The notes below the pieces were generated by a model. It made no database searches, was not told where the DNA came from, and saw nothing but the letters and a program-made list of their open reading frames with translations. Shown here piece by piece: positions 43,112-56,196 of a stretch of DNA of 64,000 nt (position 1 is its first letter; each line of letters starts with the position of its first letter). This stretch comes from Ostrinia nubilalis. Lineage: Eukaryota; Arthropoda; Insecta; Lepidoptera; Crambidae. The position numbers and the translations under genes are program-made. Where the stretch lies: NCBI RefSeq assembly GCF_963855985.1, contig NC_087097.1, positions 219,001 through 283,000 on the forward strand, in the 5' to 3' direction.

Positions 43112-46100
43112 CTGGAACAAAATATCTTCAAGTAAACTCGCCCTGAGACGGCCCTGAAAGTCAATGATGCTAATTGTGTCGACCTGCTTTTTATACTTCG
43201 TAATTTATAACGGCATTAGAGCGATGGCAAAAATAGTTAAGCTATTATTGAATTAAGGGTTAAGATATTCACTATTGTCTTGAAATAAACTGATGACTAT
43301 TAAACGAGTAAATCGCTTTAAAGAAATTTAGTACAACACTTTGATTTCTACAATGAAAAGTATTAGGATAGGATAAAATTTTGAAGACGCCAACTTTGCT
43401 CAGTTATCGTAACAAAGTACCTTCCCTGATCCCCTCGTTAAGGTGCTCACCTTTCAAGGGGTATCATTAAGCACTTTCCTCACTTTATCAAACGTAAAAC
43501 GTCATTACCAGTAACACCGCAGAGCGTCAAATCTTTGATGCCCAAATACGAACCACAAAGCCGTAAAAATCTACTTTCTCGCGGTGAAATTTCCAACTTT
43601 TCTCGTGTAATAGAAAAAGTTCGCCATTGAGCCTACGGGCCGAAACTTTGGTTCTAACTGTGGCTTCGTTTCGTCATTATTAAGAACATTCTTTGTTAGG
43701 ATTGATTTTGGAAGCTTTTTATGCTTTGGTAACGAGAGAAAGATAATTTTCTGGCTGTAGACTTCCATTCAAAGTATTTTTGTGTTGCAACTTGGAGTTT
43801 TCAAGGGATTAAGGGCAAAAAATACAAGTATTTGATAATAATATAATATAGTCAAAATACTTTCCAAAATAAATGTTACTTAAGCCGGCAGTTAATTTTA
43901 TTACCATACGCGATAACAATCTTCTGGCCGAATGTAATGGTTGCTTAAACGATTTAACAGCTTCTATCTTACGCAGCGCGACACACTTTTAGAGAGAATT
44001 AGCATTAAACAGTACCGCACACCTGGCTACTAGTGGCGACCACTATCGTTGATTAGTTGCCACAAGCTGATAGCTGATAAGTCGGGCGATAGATTTGTAT
44101 AAATAAATCTCTACGTGTCGAACTAAAGACGCCTGATCAAATGGCGAACCTGACAAGAAATAGCGCTGCCACAGTTTAAGACTGCTGAGTAGATTGGTCC
44201 ACGTGTACATTCATGATCTTCATCAGTCTATAAACCGGAGACTGACTTGAGTGCTTTTTGTACCACCATTATGTCCGATAGAAGCTAAGAAAACTTCTAG
44301 GTACGTGAAAATATCTCTACATTCCAAACATTCAATCAATTTACTGGAATTATTACTTGCATAGTAAGCTTCATAATTAAACTTCCATGACTACGAGCAT
44401 AAATGCTAGTGTTCATTAATATTTTTGTTCCCTGTGGGATCTCCCGCAATTTTAGCTCGCAGCTATGGCGATGAGCACAAACCACTCGGCCGGTCGGCTA
44501 TTGTACTGTGCAACAAAGATTTAATTAAAAATGATAATCAGGCGCTTTTAATATAACGTTTCACCTGGTTTGTTTTGGCAGTAGTCGCCATATTGTCATT
44601 TCCAGCAACCGGACAGTAGATAAGGGGACAAAGCAGATGGTATACTGGGCCACTTACATAACGGCCGAGTGTGCGGCCAAGGCGCGTCTTGTTAAGGAAT
44701 GCGCGGAGATAATGAAGTCGTAATCTGCGCCTCGAACGTTATACGAGCGCCGCGATTACGGCCGATTAGGGGGTCCCTAGCGAAGGGGGAGAGAACACAA
44801 TGTTTCTTATAAGAGCTATTTAAGAAACATAGAGCTCGTTTTATTATGTAATACAGACTTAATTCCAGACTATAACAGTAACCCAAAAAGAATGTTAAAA
44901 AAGAAATCTAAGCTTTTAAACTTTCGCGTTCCATTTTAACTAAAATACGAGTAGAACGACACGGGCCTTACAGTTTTATAGTCGGAAAATAAATAATTTC
45001 AAGTAAAAAAGTATGATCATATAGCTTTTTTGGGTTTTAATGACTGTGTACTTCTTTTCGCGACAAGCCTACTTAGGTACATTCACGTCAGCGCCTTTTC
45101 AATATTTTTGGGGCTTGTAATTTTAAATAGACCTTTTGTAACCTCTTTTGTGTAAGTGTAGAAAAGCGCGCCCGTGCAAACAATAGACAATACGTTGTTT
45201 ATTTTACACGCTTAAACGTTTGAAAGCGCCTGTATCAATAAGGCTTATTTCAATCAATTAATTACAGTTCGTTTATTCAGAACGCTACTTATGTTATGCT
45301 TGCGTTAGCCAATTACGTATTGTTTGATTTGCAAATTTTGTGATGTTCTACAACTTCGTTTCTCAAACCAAGTATTTTACTTAACGTTAGATTTCTCGCG
45401 AGTTGGTTTAGAGTAAGAAAACACAAACAAGCAAGTTTGAAATTTACGCGTATCTGAATATTAAGGTGATGGTAGTTTTGAATTCTACGCCTACGTTATA
45501 AGGTCTTGATTTGGCAGTAGTGGTTGTTAGTCCTTCCATTAATGGCTTAGTGCCAACGTAGGGCGAAATCTGGCGTAGTCCTTAGCGATTGTAAAACTTG
45601 AACAAAAAGTGGTTCCAAATCGGCTTAACGATGGTGGAGGCCGTTACGGAGATGTATTCGGACCCACGTGCCCGGCCTGACAACAACTGGATCTTAATAG
45701 ATAGGGATGTTATCATATGTAGGTTTTTATCGAATTATTCATTTATGATACCTATCTGACAACAATGTGATAACTCAAACCCTAGGAAAATCTAGAATTA
45801 AATTCAGTATTTTATTATTTAAATTCAGTATATTCGCAACTATACAAACAACTATCCTCAAAATATCCTCAGACACACGACGGCCATAAAAGCATTAAAA
45901 GGTGGACATAATTTGATCGACTTACATAATATTACAGACAGTATTTCGACAGTAGAGTCGTACTTGACTGAAAAAAAAAAACGTTTATTCATTCAATGTT
46001 GTAGATTTGTATTATTTTATTTTTAAAGTCTTATTTTACTGCCATGCTAGACGCAGAATCATCGCCAGTATACTATCGATACCATGACAACACTAAAGTA

Positions 46101-47560
46101 CATTTCAATTACAGCTTTCCTTCGACAAAGTTGTTTTATGAAACATTCACATGAAGCAATAAAACTTTGTTTTATCAAAATTGTTTTACTTGAATGGGGC
46201 ATTTATTACATTCCTATGTATTTAATGTTATTATGTCATTCCTAGGAAATTGATACACGGTATAATGGACATACTTGTACATAATGTTTTATACATATTA
46301 TATGTGTACGCTTGTAATAACTTATGCGAGTAAAGATAACAATTTTTTTGAGATTTTATCTCATGTGAAAAAGGAGAAAGATTGTTTCCATGTTTGCATT
46401 AATTAAGTATAACGTTTTAATGATATTTTTGTCGATTATGAATCTGACGGCTTCAATACCATCATGTTTAGATAATAATATAATGATGAGATATCAGAGA
46501 AATCAAGGACATTCCCAAAAATTATATTAAAGTCGCGATAATTTAAATTTTATTCAACCTAGCTAAGTAATATGGACTGCCGATTTGTTACCCCTAAAAT
46601 AGCTTCATTCAAAATACACCAGGAAAGAATTTAGAGGCGAACCCATTAATAAAACTTGCGGAGAGAACTTCACGAGGCGGTGATTAATTAACCGCCTTCT
46701 TGTTTTTCCTTTGTTTGATTTATTAATTTATACAAATGAGTTTTTTGCGTAAAATACAGAGGGCGTTGAAAATTATGGGCCATCCATCACTAAACACGAT
46801 GAGTGAATTATAAATTTTAGTTTTGTTCTTAAGGCCGGGTAGCAGAGAAAATGGCGAAAATGAGGTTTTCATTTTTCATTTTTGAGGTACTAAACAGTAA
46901 AATTAAAGGCTAAGATTTTTATTGGGCATAGTTGAGGATATTTTCGAGGGCTATTAACGGATGGAAACACGATTTGATGAAGTTGACTCGATAGAATAAA
47001 TTCCCAAAGTTACCTCTATTCGTTTTCTATTTATGGTTTTATTTTTAAAATAAGCGATTTGAGATTCTAAATCTTTTACTAAACTAAAGTTCAGAAATAA
47101 CTTGAGGGCTTTTAACGGATGAAATTTTTATATTGCGTCTTATTTAGTTACTATGTTAAAAAATGTGGAAAAAATCGTCCATGACGGCTTGGACAATCTC
47201 AATCAGTCGCGCGGTGGCGCTTACGGAGGACGGACGCGTGTCAGTTTTTTGGCCGTGACAGTTCGCGATTTGTCAATATTTTTGACAATGATGACTTTGA
47301 TGAGTCACAGTATAATAATATCAGTGTTACTGGAGAAAGCTTAAATTTATGATAGTTAAAAATTATCAATTTTGTCTACCTATTGAAATTTAAATCGTTC
47401 GCATCCTTTTAAACGAAGACTCTACTCATGATACATAGTACATTCCTCAAATATGAGACAAAACCAATGAGTTAAAATTACATTTTAATAGTACCTACAC
47501 ATACAATCGTCTTACACTCTTTAGAAGAGCACACTGACACAAATAAATAATAAAAAATAC
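43112..47560. other. Intron sequence, mostly unassigned
   Basis: Part of the 14.5-kb intron between exons 1 and 2 of the visible gene. AT-rich. Small GC-richer patches at 44650-44790 and 47190-47270 have no frame or repeat partner that I could see. The fragment at about 44916-44975 resembles the flank of the element at 42816. Confidence 0.45.
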
Positions 47561-48372
47561 TGTCTAAGGTCTGTAGCTAAAGGTCTAAGCTGTAAGATAG
47601 AAGAATCTTCTAGCCAAAAAGATGGCAGATGCAGCAGATGTCAACGGATTAAAAACTGGAGTTCATATGACTCCTTGTAGACTTGAGTCTCTAGAGCGTC
47701 CCTTCCTCCACCATGCGTAAGAATTTTCACAAAAATACTGTCTAAGGTCTGTAGCTAAAGGTCTAAGCTGCAAGATAGAAGAATCTTCTAGCCAAAAAGA
47801 TGGCAGATGCAGCAGATGTCAACGGATTTAAAACTGGAGTTCATGTGACTCCTTGTAGACTTGAGTGTCTAGAGCGTCCCTTCCTCCAGCATGCGTAAGA
47901 ATTTTCACAAAAATACTGTCTAAGGTCTGTAGCTAAAGGTCTACGCTGCAAGATGGAAGAATCTTCTAACCAAAAAGATGGCAGATGCAGCAGATGTCAA
48001 CGGATTTAAAACTGGAGTTCATGTGACTCCTTGTAGACTTGAGTGTCTAGAGCGTCCCTTCCTCCACCATGCGTAAGAATTTTCACAAAAATACTGTCTA
48101 AGGTCTGTAGCTAAAGGTCTACGCTGCAAGATGGAAGAATCTTCTAACCAAAAAGATGGCAGATGCAGCAGATGTCAACGGATTTAAAACTGGAGTTCAT
48201 GTGACTCCTTGTAGACTTGAGTGTCTAGAGCGTCCCTTCCTCCACCATGCGTAAGAATTTTCACAAAAATACTGTCTAAGGTCTGTAGCTAAAGGTCTAA
48301 GCCGTAAGATAGAGGAATCTTATAGCCAAAAACATGGCAGATGCAGCATATATCAATGGATTTAAGACTGGC
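47561..48372. repeat. Tandem array of a 178-bp unit, 4 full copies plus a partial
   Basis: Units start TGTCTAAGGTCTGTAGCTAA at 47561, 47739, 47917, 48095 and 48273, a constant 178-bp spacing. Copies 3 and 4 appear identical; copies 1 and 2 differ by a few substitutions, and the last copy is more diverged and stops after about 100 bp. No coding frame is maintained. The unit could be a local satellite seed or the internal repeat of a larger element. Confidence 0.95.
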
Positions 48373-50046
48373 ACCACCTTGCAATGTCATCCTCTCATTG
48401 TTATCTGTAATGTAAATTATTATTAAAATGTATTTTATTATTATTTCAATAATCTGACCTCTCAACTCAACTACACTACACAAACACCTTTGTTCGCAAC
48501 TGTACTGACGAAACCTCGATATTATACCGTTCATTTAAGATGGCAAGCTTTTTGCTGCGGTAATGCACTCCAGGTAACCGTGTGTGATGCTTATTCCTCA
48601 TAGTGATTTTCGATACAGAGCCCCGTACATACGTTATACATAAATTATGGAAAGAAAACACCCAGACCAATACAAACAAATATGTATGCAATTTTAGTAT
48701 GATATTTTTATTTATTAATAAACAAAAAGACTGAACAAAATTGATGCGTGTACTGATTAATGTAATTAACCACATGCAAAGCTTTGTGAATTGCAACAAC
48801 TATAATTTATTATCCAAGCTCTAAATAATCGCTACTACGAGTAACTGATCATAAAATGTTTTTCCAATCGCTCAAGCTCCCGAGGATCTACCGATAGGTC
48901 GGGTGACGTAATCTTGAAATTCTTCTAGCCGGCGCGGAACTTCCGGAAGGTCGGGTGACGCCACGCCTCTTTGAACCGTGTTTACTTTGGCAGTTATATT
49001 CTATATTTATTCGATTCCAAAATATATTCCCAAAAATTTTGAAAGTTGTTTCAATTTGTATCACTTGGATATGATTTGTATTAGAAAGTGCTGTGAGTGT
49101 GACGCTTGAACGGAAGGAAGTCAACCTAACCTAACCAACTGCGTATTTCTAAACTGCGTATTTCTATACTGTGTAGCCGCGAGAGCTCTTTGGCGCGCTG
49201 TCTTCGGCAAAGTATTGCGCGCGCAGATTTTGACAGCGCGAAATACCTACTTTAGCAGAAATACCAAGCCTTAATGAACAATCATAAAACGATATTTATT
49301 TCAATTTGTGGGGAAAAATAAATATTATGGGAAAATTGTATCACGATTTCATAAATTGAACGTCGGGCCCAACGGGCAGGTAATAACTTATTGACCACCA
49401 GCTACCAGTACCTATTTACGCGGTGGAGGTTCTATAAATTTGAATTGTCTATGATCTGGTCAACGGCCAGAGTTGCGGTTTGATTCCCGATCACGTCCCT
49501 GATTTATGACGTCACTCTCAGCCGCGTTATGAACGAGACTAAGCGTAGTTTTTTCACACGATCGGTGGAAGCTTATTCACACCACGTGGCTGGAATTTGG
49601 TGAGAAACTGTGCTTTGAAATAATCACACAAACCTCTGCTGCGTGCTGACAACCCTTGCTTTCTTTTAAATTATACAATTATGATGATTTTATACGTAGA
49701 ATAACACGCGTCTTAATTAATTTGTGTACACGTGGAGCTAGCATGGAATTTTCCGTGGGACGCAGACTGTTCAGTTCAAAATGAAACAACGGCATGTGTC
49801 AATAGTATGAACTAATTTGTCCGCTTTGTATTTCTGATTTGCCTGTGAGTATTATAGGAGAGCAAATTTATACAAAGCACATAATATTATTATAGTTCTA
49901 GCGTTTAAGACAGTGCCTGAGGTACGGGAGGAGTGATTTTGACATTATTATTATGACGTGACAGAGCATAAAAATCTTGGTCTCGCTGATATTTGACATA
50001 ACAAAAAAATGAACCGATTTAGTTAAGCACTACAGCTATAATTGTT
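48373..50046. other. Intron sequence, nothing recognised
   Basis: AT-rich with GC-richer patches at 48870-48980 and 49160-49250 that lack exon signals. The short CCTAACCTAACC at 49124-49135 is too small to call telomere-like. Confidence 0.45.
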
Positions 50047-50295
50047 TATCATCATCAACAGCCCTTTACAGTCCACTGCTGGACTATGAGCCTCCTCCAC
50101 TATAGTGGAGGGTTTTGCCATAATCTCCACGCTAGGCAGGCGGGTTGGAGATCGCAGTTTAAAAGATTGATGTTTTTCAGAGAGCGCTGCTGCCCATTCT
50201 CTGTTTGATGTGTAGTCCCTAAGTCGCCTCTTACGACACCCGCGGGAAGAGTAGGGGTTGGTGACAAATGTATTCTACTCTGCCGTCACCACACG
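50047..50295 (-). mobile_element. LINE 3'-tail fragment, second family
   Basis: ATCATCATCAACAGCCCTTT begins it, followed by GTCCACTGCTGGACTATGAG, then the GTTGGAGATCGCAGTTT block and CTCTGCCGTCACCACACGGC. It resembles the RTE-like tails but diverges after the first 50 bp, so it is a related family. Part of it recurs inverted at 33958-34015. Confidence 0.65.
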
Positions 50296-50298
50296 GCT

Positions 50299-50345
50299 TG
50301 TTATCAATGACGCGGTAATTGTTTATCAATGACGCGTAATTACGT
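50299..50345. repeat. Direct 22-bp duplication
   Basis: TTATCAATGACGCGGTAATTG is followed at once by TTATCAATGACGCGTAATTACG. It sits at the end of the LINE tail and may be a small slippage event. Confidence 0.65.
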
Positions 50346-51701
50346 AAGACACGGACGTTACACGACGGCACAGGTCCCCAATGACTCTAATTGCTAGATT
50401 CAGCGGAACCTCATGGGTTCTGGATGTTAGTGGCCCAATCAAAAGTTATCTGCGGCCGCAGGTGACGCTTATTTGGCCTTCGCCGAATTAGAGCGTGTCG
50501 CGCTGTCCAATAATCGGATTACATTATTGGACTGGCCTGCATGGGTATTAGTTGATAATACGCCGTCGCTATACTAAGCACACGTATAGATTAATAGTCT
50601 ACTAAACTCGGTTACGGGGGAATATTAATTTTATTTGATTTTTCATTACTTATACTTCAACCAGATAAAAAGTCATTACTTATACTTGAAAGGAAGGAGA
50701 ATACATTTTATAGAGCAAAATAACACAAGGGTGTTAAAACTCAGTGAAGTGACGATCTTCTAGTGTTATAAGACTCATTTTGTTTACACCAACGTATTTC
50801 ATTCAATGATGCAACAATGATACATTCTCATCACCCCCGCGAGAAGTCTACAAAATTCATTCCATTTCATTCACGGGAAAATAGAAAAGCTGCAGCGCTT
50901 GCTTTTTACGAGGACTCTCTGTAAGACATAACAATAAAAAATATTCCACCCCCGAGTAGATTTGCGCGATGTGTCACGTAGGGCCGGCCATTCCGGCGAG
51001 TGACCCGGACAATGTGCGACAACATCGGGGCTCCGGGACTAAAATAGTGTCATAACTGATTATGTCCGACATAATCCTGACTCCTTGTTGTTGTTGTGTT
51101 CGCGTGATTATGTACTTGAGACTTTAATGCACTTGTTTATAGCGGAAAGATTTTTACGAAACTAATGATAAATTATGTGAGTAGAATGCTAAACGTGTCT
51201 ATTTCACCTACACGAATTCGTAAAAAAGTTATAAATGTCTCTATCACACTCTGTCCATGACCGAGTAGTTCAAAAGGTCTTTCTGTTCATTCGCTCATAA
51301 GAATAGGCATAAATATAGTGATTATCAAAGTTTGTTATAATTTCATAAATAACAATCCCACAACTCTACACCTACAAACTGTAAGAATAGAGGCCAAAAG
51401 TATTAAGTTTATTTTCAGTTTCAACCACATTTAGTTACAACTTTTGTGAGTGACTTTCCAAAGTCAGTGTCCTTTGATCAAAAAGTAAAAAGAAGAATAT
51501 TATTTCTAATGGTCAGAGCCAGTGAGCTCAAAGCCACTATATCATAAACTTTGGATATTTGTTACTCAAGTAACATAAAATTGCAAAAATTGAAACTTCA
51601 TTTAATACGACAATAAATCATAAGTACTGTAAAATTAAAGCACAGAAATCATAAAATTCACAGTTGCCTCAATAAACGTCTATTGTTTTTGTGGCAGAAT
51701 A

Positions 51702-51968
51702 AAGGACAATGGGCAAAATGGTACCCGGCTCCAATAGATATGCTTCTAGTATCATTTGAAAGGTCTTACCAAGACGAACAACTTTTACTATGGCCACCAG
51801 CCTCAGATCTGGTTGTGTTCGAAGATAAACATACTTTTTTGCAGAATGGTACCCGGCTCCAATAGTTATATTTGTAGTGTCATTTGAAAGGTCTTACCAA
51901 GACGAACAACATTTACTATGGCCATCAGCCTCAGATCTGGTTGCGTTCGAAGATAAACATACTTTTTG
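51702..51968. repeat. Two tandem copies of a 128-bp unit
   Basis: GTACCCGGCTCCAATAG occurs at 51721 and 51849. Each is followed by the same TCATTTGAAAGGTCTTACCA and TCAGATCTGGTTG blocks with few differences. An inverted, more degenerate copy of the first 60 bp lies at 53884-53945. Together they may mark the two sides of one interrupted element. Confidence 0.85.
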
Positions 51969-52108
51969 TGTAGTCGAAGTATCACACGTGTCCATCGTAT
52001 GGTACTTAGGTTATGCGAGGCATGAAGGGTTTACTGCTCCAGCATCCTTAACTCCATAATTATTTATAGGGATAATTGTGAAATAAATATTTTTATTTGA
52101 AGAACTAC

Positions 52109-52233
52109 TACCCCTTATTAATAAAAAGTTACACCTAGGATGAACCATGGATTAAAATGACATTTCCATACCAAATGACAATTTAAGCCAGAGTTCAACT
52201 AGGGTGTAACTTAATTTTATTAATAAAGGGGTT
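52109..52233. mobile_element. Foldback element, 125 bp
   Basis: ACCCCTTATTAATAAAAAGTTACACC near the left end and GGTGTAACTTAATTTTATTAATAAAGGGGTTA at the right are inverted copies; the pairing continues inward through ATGAACC and GAGTTCAACT. It ends only 20 bp before the piggyBac-like element. Confidence 0.65.
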
Positions 52234-52253
52234 AGAATTTTATTACTTCTTAA

Positions 52254-53475
52254 CACTAGAAAGGCCGCCGTCCCATTTTTGTCCCACTCGCGAGTTTAAT
52301 CGTCTCTAACTTTTTTATTTTTCAACGAAAGTCCATGAAACTTTTTGACTTTTCCTGATTTATTGAATTTTATCATTTTTTAATGTTTTTGATAATATAT
52401 CAATATTAGAAAATTTTTAAAAATCGGTTTTACCTAGAAGCGCCACTGGGTCATTTTTGTCCCACCCTGGTATTTGCAACAATAATTCGATGAAGAGTCC
52501 TTGTTTCAAGGAGATACGAGAATGGAGAGGTGAGGAACGTTTAGGTGACTCGTCACAATGCAGAAATGTAAATATATTGTACTAGTTTTTGCCTGTGACT
52601 TCACCTAGTGATAAATTAAGTTTATCATAGAAAGACCTAATTTCTTGACACTCATCGTTGTTATTTGACCAAATAACTGAATATTATTGTAAATTATAGA
52701 CTATATTATGTTATTCTGAACAATAAAACTGCAAAGTTTTATTAAGATCGGCTTAGTATTTTTTGCGTATAAGAGTGAAAAAACATCAATCGATCTAACC
52801 ATGAATCCACACTCACTTAGTTCAAGTTCAAGGTTTATATCCACCCATTCATCCTTCCTATCCATTCATTGGTTCATCCATCCTTCAATTCATCAATCTT
52901 TATTAACTTTTACATTTATAACATTAGTAGGAAGGTGACTTCTAGACATGGGCCAGTTCATACATTGTATGATTTGATACATTTTTAAAATGTGTGACTT
53001 ATAAAAAATTTAAAAATAAACGTACATACTTTTCATTGTAACTGGTAAAAAACTTCACTGTGTGTGTACGGATAACAGAAAAATAACCATACCTATAGAA
53101 ATTCCTAAACACATAGTACACCAGAGAGACAAAAAACCATATAAAAAAACTTTGTGCAAAATGTGCACTATTATTTGTTTAATACAGCAAAATTTTAATA
53201 CAGTATAACACCATGTAATATGTGACTATTTTTATATGAAACCAAAAATATCTGTCTTTTAATAATTCAAAATTAAAATTGAATACATTTATATTTTTAA
53301 AGAAATAAGTACATATTGATTTAACTATATAGATAAACCATTTTTTAAGGATACTACAAATAGTTTTAACCATAATGTTCATGCCTGAAACTAAAAAATG
53401 TTACAAAATATATGCTGGGACAAAATTGACCCAGCGGCGCTTTTAGGGGGGTCGTAATCTTCGGCACTTCTAGTG
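52254..53475. mobile_element. piggyBac-like non-autonomous element, 1222 bp
   Basis: TTAA lies on both sides (52250-52253 and 53476-53479), and the element starts CACTAGAA and ends TTCTAGTG. TTAA duplication and a terminus of the CNCTAGAA kind are the marks of the piggyBac superfamily. Subterminal inverted words occur: GGGTCATTTTTGTCCCACC at 52457 and, in inverse, TGGGACAAAATTGACCCAGC at 53415; GCCGTCCCATTTTTGTCCC near 52266. The interior is very AT-rich and has no transposase-length frame, so it would depend on a transposase from elsewhere. Confidence 0.85.
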
Positions 53476-53525
53476 TTAAGGATTTTATTATGGGATGGGT
53501 AGCTAAAGTGAATAAACCCACAAGA

Positions 53526-53671
53526 CCCAATAAGTCCACCCACAAGATGGAAAGGTAACGGGAATACGCTGGATGCAGGCTGCAACCAACCGGCCATTGT
53601 GGACATCATTAGGGGAGGCCTATGTTCAACTGGACGTGCTATGGCTAAAATGATCATGATGATGATGATGA
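53526..53671 (+). mobile_element. RTE-like LINE 3' end, truncated
   Basis: GGAATACGCTGGATGCAGGC, then CCATTGTGGACATCATTAGG and AGGCCTATGTTCAACTGGAC lead into a (GATGAT)n tail. This matches the C-terminal end and tail of the other RTE-like fragments, with several substitutions and small deletions. Confidence 0.75.
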
Positions 53672-53883
53672 AAGAGAATCAAGGGCTAATAGCTTGGGTA
53701 GTTCGTCGTAGGTATAATCCTTTCCTTTTCAATGCTTCTTTTAGTTATATTAATAGATTGTAGTCATAGTACATACTCGTATACATGGATGATTGAGTTA
53801 TACTTTCTTATAATACTTAGTGGAATTACTGCTTTCAAAACGTGAATTAGAACTGGCCCCATAGCAGACATTTTCCTACATCT

Positions 53884-53945
53884 AAAGGCCTTTTGAAATA
53901 TATATTGGTTATGGCTATTGGAGCGGGTACCACTTTCCATACATT
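53884..53945. repeat. Inverted copy of the 128-bp repeat
   Basis: CTATTGGAGCGGGTACCACT is the reverse complement, with one base missing, of the GGTACCCGGCTCCAATAG block at 51719 and 51847; the AAGGCCTTTTGAAAT block matches ATTTGAAAGGTCTT in inverse. Confidence 0.7.
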
Positions 53946-54437
53946 TGTGCCCATCATCCTTTGGTTTCTCCTTATAGTTGGTCTTTAAAAATTTTGATAA
54001 AAAATACCATAATATTTTATAAAATTGGAACTTAATAACAATACATTATTAGAAACAAAATATGCTTTTGCCACCAGTCTATTATACTTATGACTTTACT
54101 TTGACTTCGTGCGATTTCGACGAGCCAATGCACTAGGGGGATAACTCAATTTAGGTAACATTTCTGTACATCACGCGACGCGGGCTCGCGTTTAATCTCC
54201 TCGTGAGTGCTTTATGGAGTTTACTGAAACTGCAGTAGCGTACGTACAGTCAACAATAAGACTATCCTAGCTTACGAATAAAGGTGGAAATTCTGGTTTT
54301 ACTTAATCTTACTGAGTTTGGATCTCGAGACATCTTAGAGACATGTCTCTGTAATGACAAGAACTAAGAGACAATAATTTACGCTACGTCTAATATTCTG
54401 CTTGGCCTAAAGGTTGACTAGGAGTCAATGCCATTAT

Positions 54438-54665
54438 GACCATTGACATTTGTATATTTTATTGTTCTGTTTAAAATTGACTTTAATTGTATTTCATAAC
54501 ATGTATTTGACCATTGACATTTAATTTTATTGTTCTGTTTAAAATTGACTCAGTAGTATTTCTCTGACATGTATTTTGACCATTGACATTTATTTTTATT
54601 GTTCTGTTTTATAAAGTGACTTATTAACATCTCTTTGACATGTATTTGACCACTGACATTTTTTT
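54438..54665. repeat. Minisatellite, four copies of a 70-bp unit
   Basis: GACCATTGACATTT begins copies at 54438, 54509, 54578 and 54648 (spacings 71, 69, 70). Each is followed by TTATTGTTCTGTTT and then GACATGTATTTGAC. The last copy is partial. Confidence 0.85.
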
Positions 54666-54954
54666 TCTCTTGTTCAGTGTTTCTTTAAATTATTTAATGT
54701 TCAACACTCAATATTTTATTTCATCCATTATGTAGGTAGGTACTTAAAATCAGAACATTATGGGCCATTTAATTTATGAACTGCATGTATTTTATTTGTG
54801 ACCTAAGTGTATGACATGTTTATTTTATTTTTAAGCTTGTAAGCGCTTTGGACCTGCTCTGTAAGATTACAAGTGTTTTGCATTAGTAAATAAATAAATA
54901 AAATAAATGACATTAAGTTTGCCTTCTGTAATGCAAAAAAACTTTACATATTTA

Positions 54955-55145
54955 TCCTATTAATATTATAAATGCGAAAGTTTGTGTGGATGTTTGTTAT
55001 TCTTTCACGCAAAAACTACTAAACGGATTTTGATGAAACTTTACAGTATTATTGTTTATAACCCAGAATAACATATAGGTTATAATTTATGACGATCTGT
55101 GACAAACTAAATTTCACGCGGGTGAAGCCGCGGGAAAAAGCTAGT
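54955..55145 (+). mobile_element. Helitron-like non-autonomous element, 191 bp
   Basis: It begins TCCTATTAATATTATAAATG with GCGAAAGTTTGTGTGG and ends CGCGGGTGAAGCCGCGGGAA-AAAGCTAGT. A short GC hairpin a few bases before a CTAGT end, a TC start and the lack of inverted termini or duplication fit Helitrons. From memory, this sequence is very common in moths and butterflies. Confidence 0.6.
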
Positions 55146-56188
55146 TAAATATAAAAGAAAGATGCTCTCTCCAAGGAAACTAACCCAATATGAACGGATG
55201 ATACCCAAATAAAATATGTATGAGGAAGTTTCATAAAGTGACCTTTTTATATTTATTCCATGAAAAACACATCAGATGTAATCAATAAGGTAAAACGTTC
55301 ACTATGGATAAAATTTATCTAAAAACACTATAAATTGTGTTGTTGGTAATGAAATTAATTATCAGCACTTTCGTGACGCTTTAGGCTATGCCTTTTACTG
55401 AAAGTTTAATTTGTACGAGTATTTCGCTTTGCGCAACAAATTGTCAATTTCAACGAAAAACGATTCTATAATGATTTTAGAGTACGATAGTAAATTAAAG
55501 CTAAACCCTCGAGGCTAGAATTATTATTTGTCTCCATTCAAACAACTTTGTGCCCATTTTTATTTGGGGACGTAAACTTCGCCCTGAAATATCTCAGTGA
55601 ATATTTTATGGGCCACACTGGCTGTCAAAATTTTCCCCTCACTTGATTCGAACCATTCCCTTGACACAAATATTTTTTGGCGTAAAGTTTATTTTTGTTT
55701 TACTTACACTTCTTTGGGTTAATACACTTTCGTGTTGTCTACAGTGCGGACACTATATACATGCTATTGTTATTATTATGTTACAGTTTTTGAGTTGATC
55801 TCCTATTTCTAGTCACACATTACTGTGTTCGATATTTTTTCAACTGTTTCAGTTCACATGAGAACAGGTCTCATTGTTGTTACCACGTTACAAAACGATA
55901 CTCTTGTTTAGTTGCATTAAAATGGAACATCTATGAATAGTAATGTTATTTGTCAGAGGGATGTAGGCCACTAGTCCACTCTCCCACCGCAATGATATAT
56001 TCACACCGCGTGAACACAGAAAATATTCACATCACAAAACAAAATGGGTACGTCGCGGTCGTGGAAACTATTCTTTAGTGTTGCAGCATGTGTCTAATAC
56101 TATCGATAACTTTTTGACCAGATAAGTATGTGTATGGTGTGGGGTTTTTCATTTAAGTAAGAGAAGTCATCTAATGATAGCCGACCAC
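55146..56188. other. Intron sequence, nothing recognised
   Basis: AT-rich, without repeats or exon signals that I can support. Confidence 0.45.
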
Positions 56189-56196
56189 CATTAGTT

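Noticed and set aside
43571..43768. 65-codon minus-strand frame near exon 2
   Set aside because: Composition is that of the surrounding intron and no acceptor or donor places it in the gene.
49124..49135. CCTAACCTAACC as an insect telomere repeat (TTAGG) block
   Set aside because: Fewer than three units; such short runs are common by chance.
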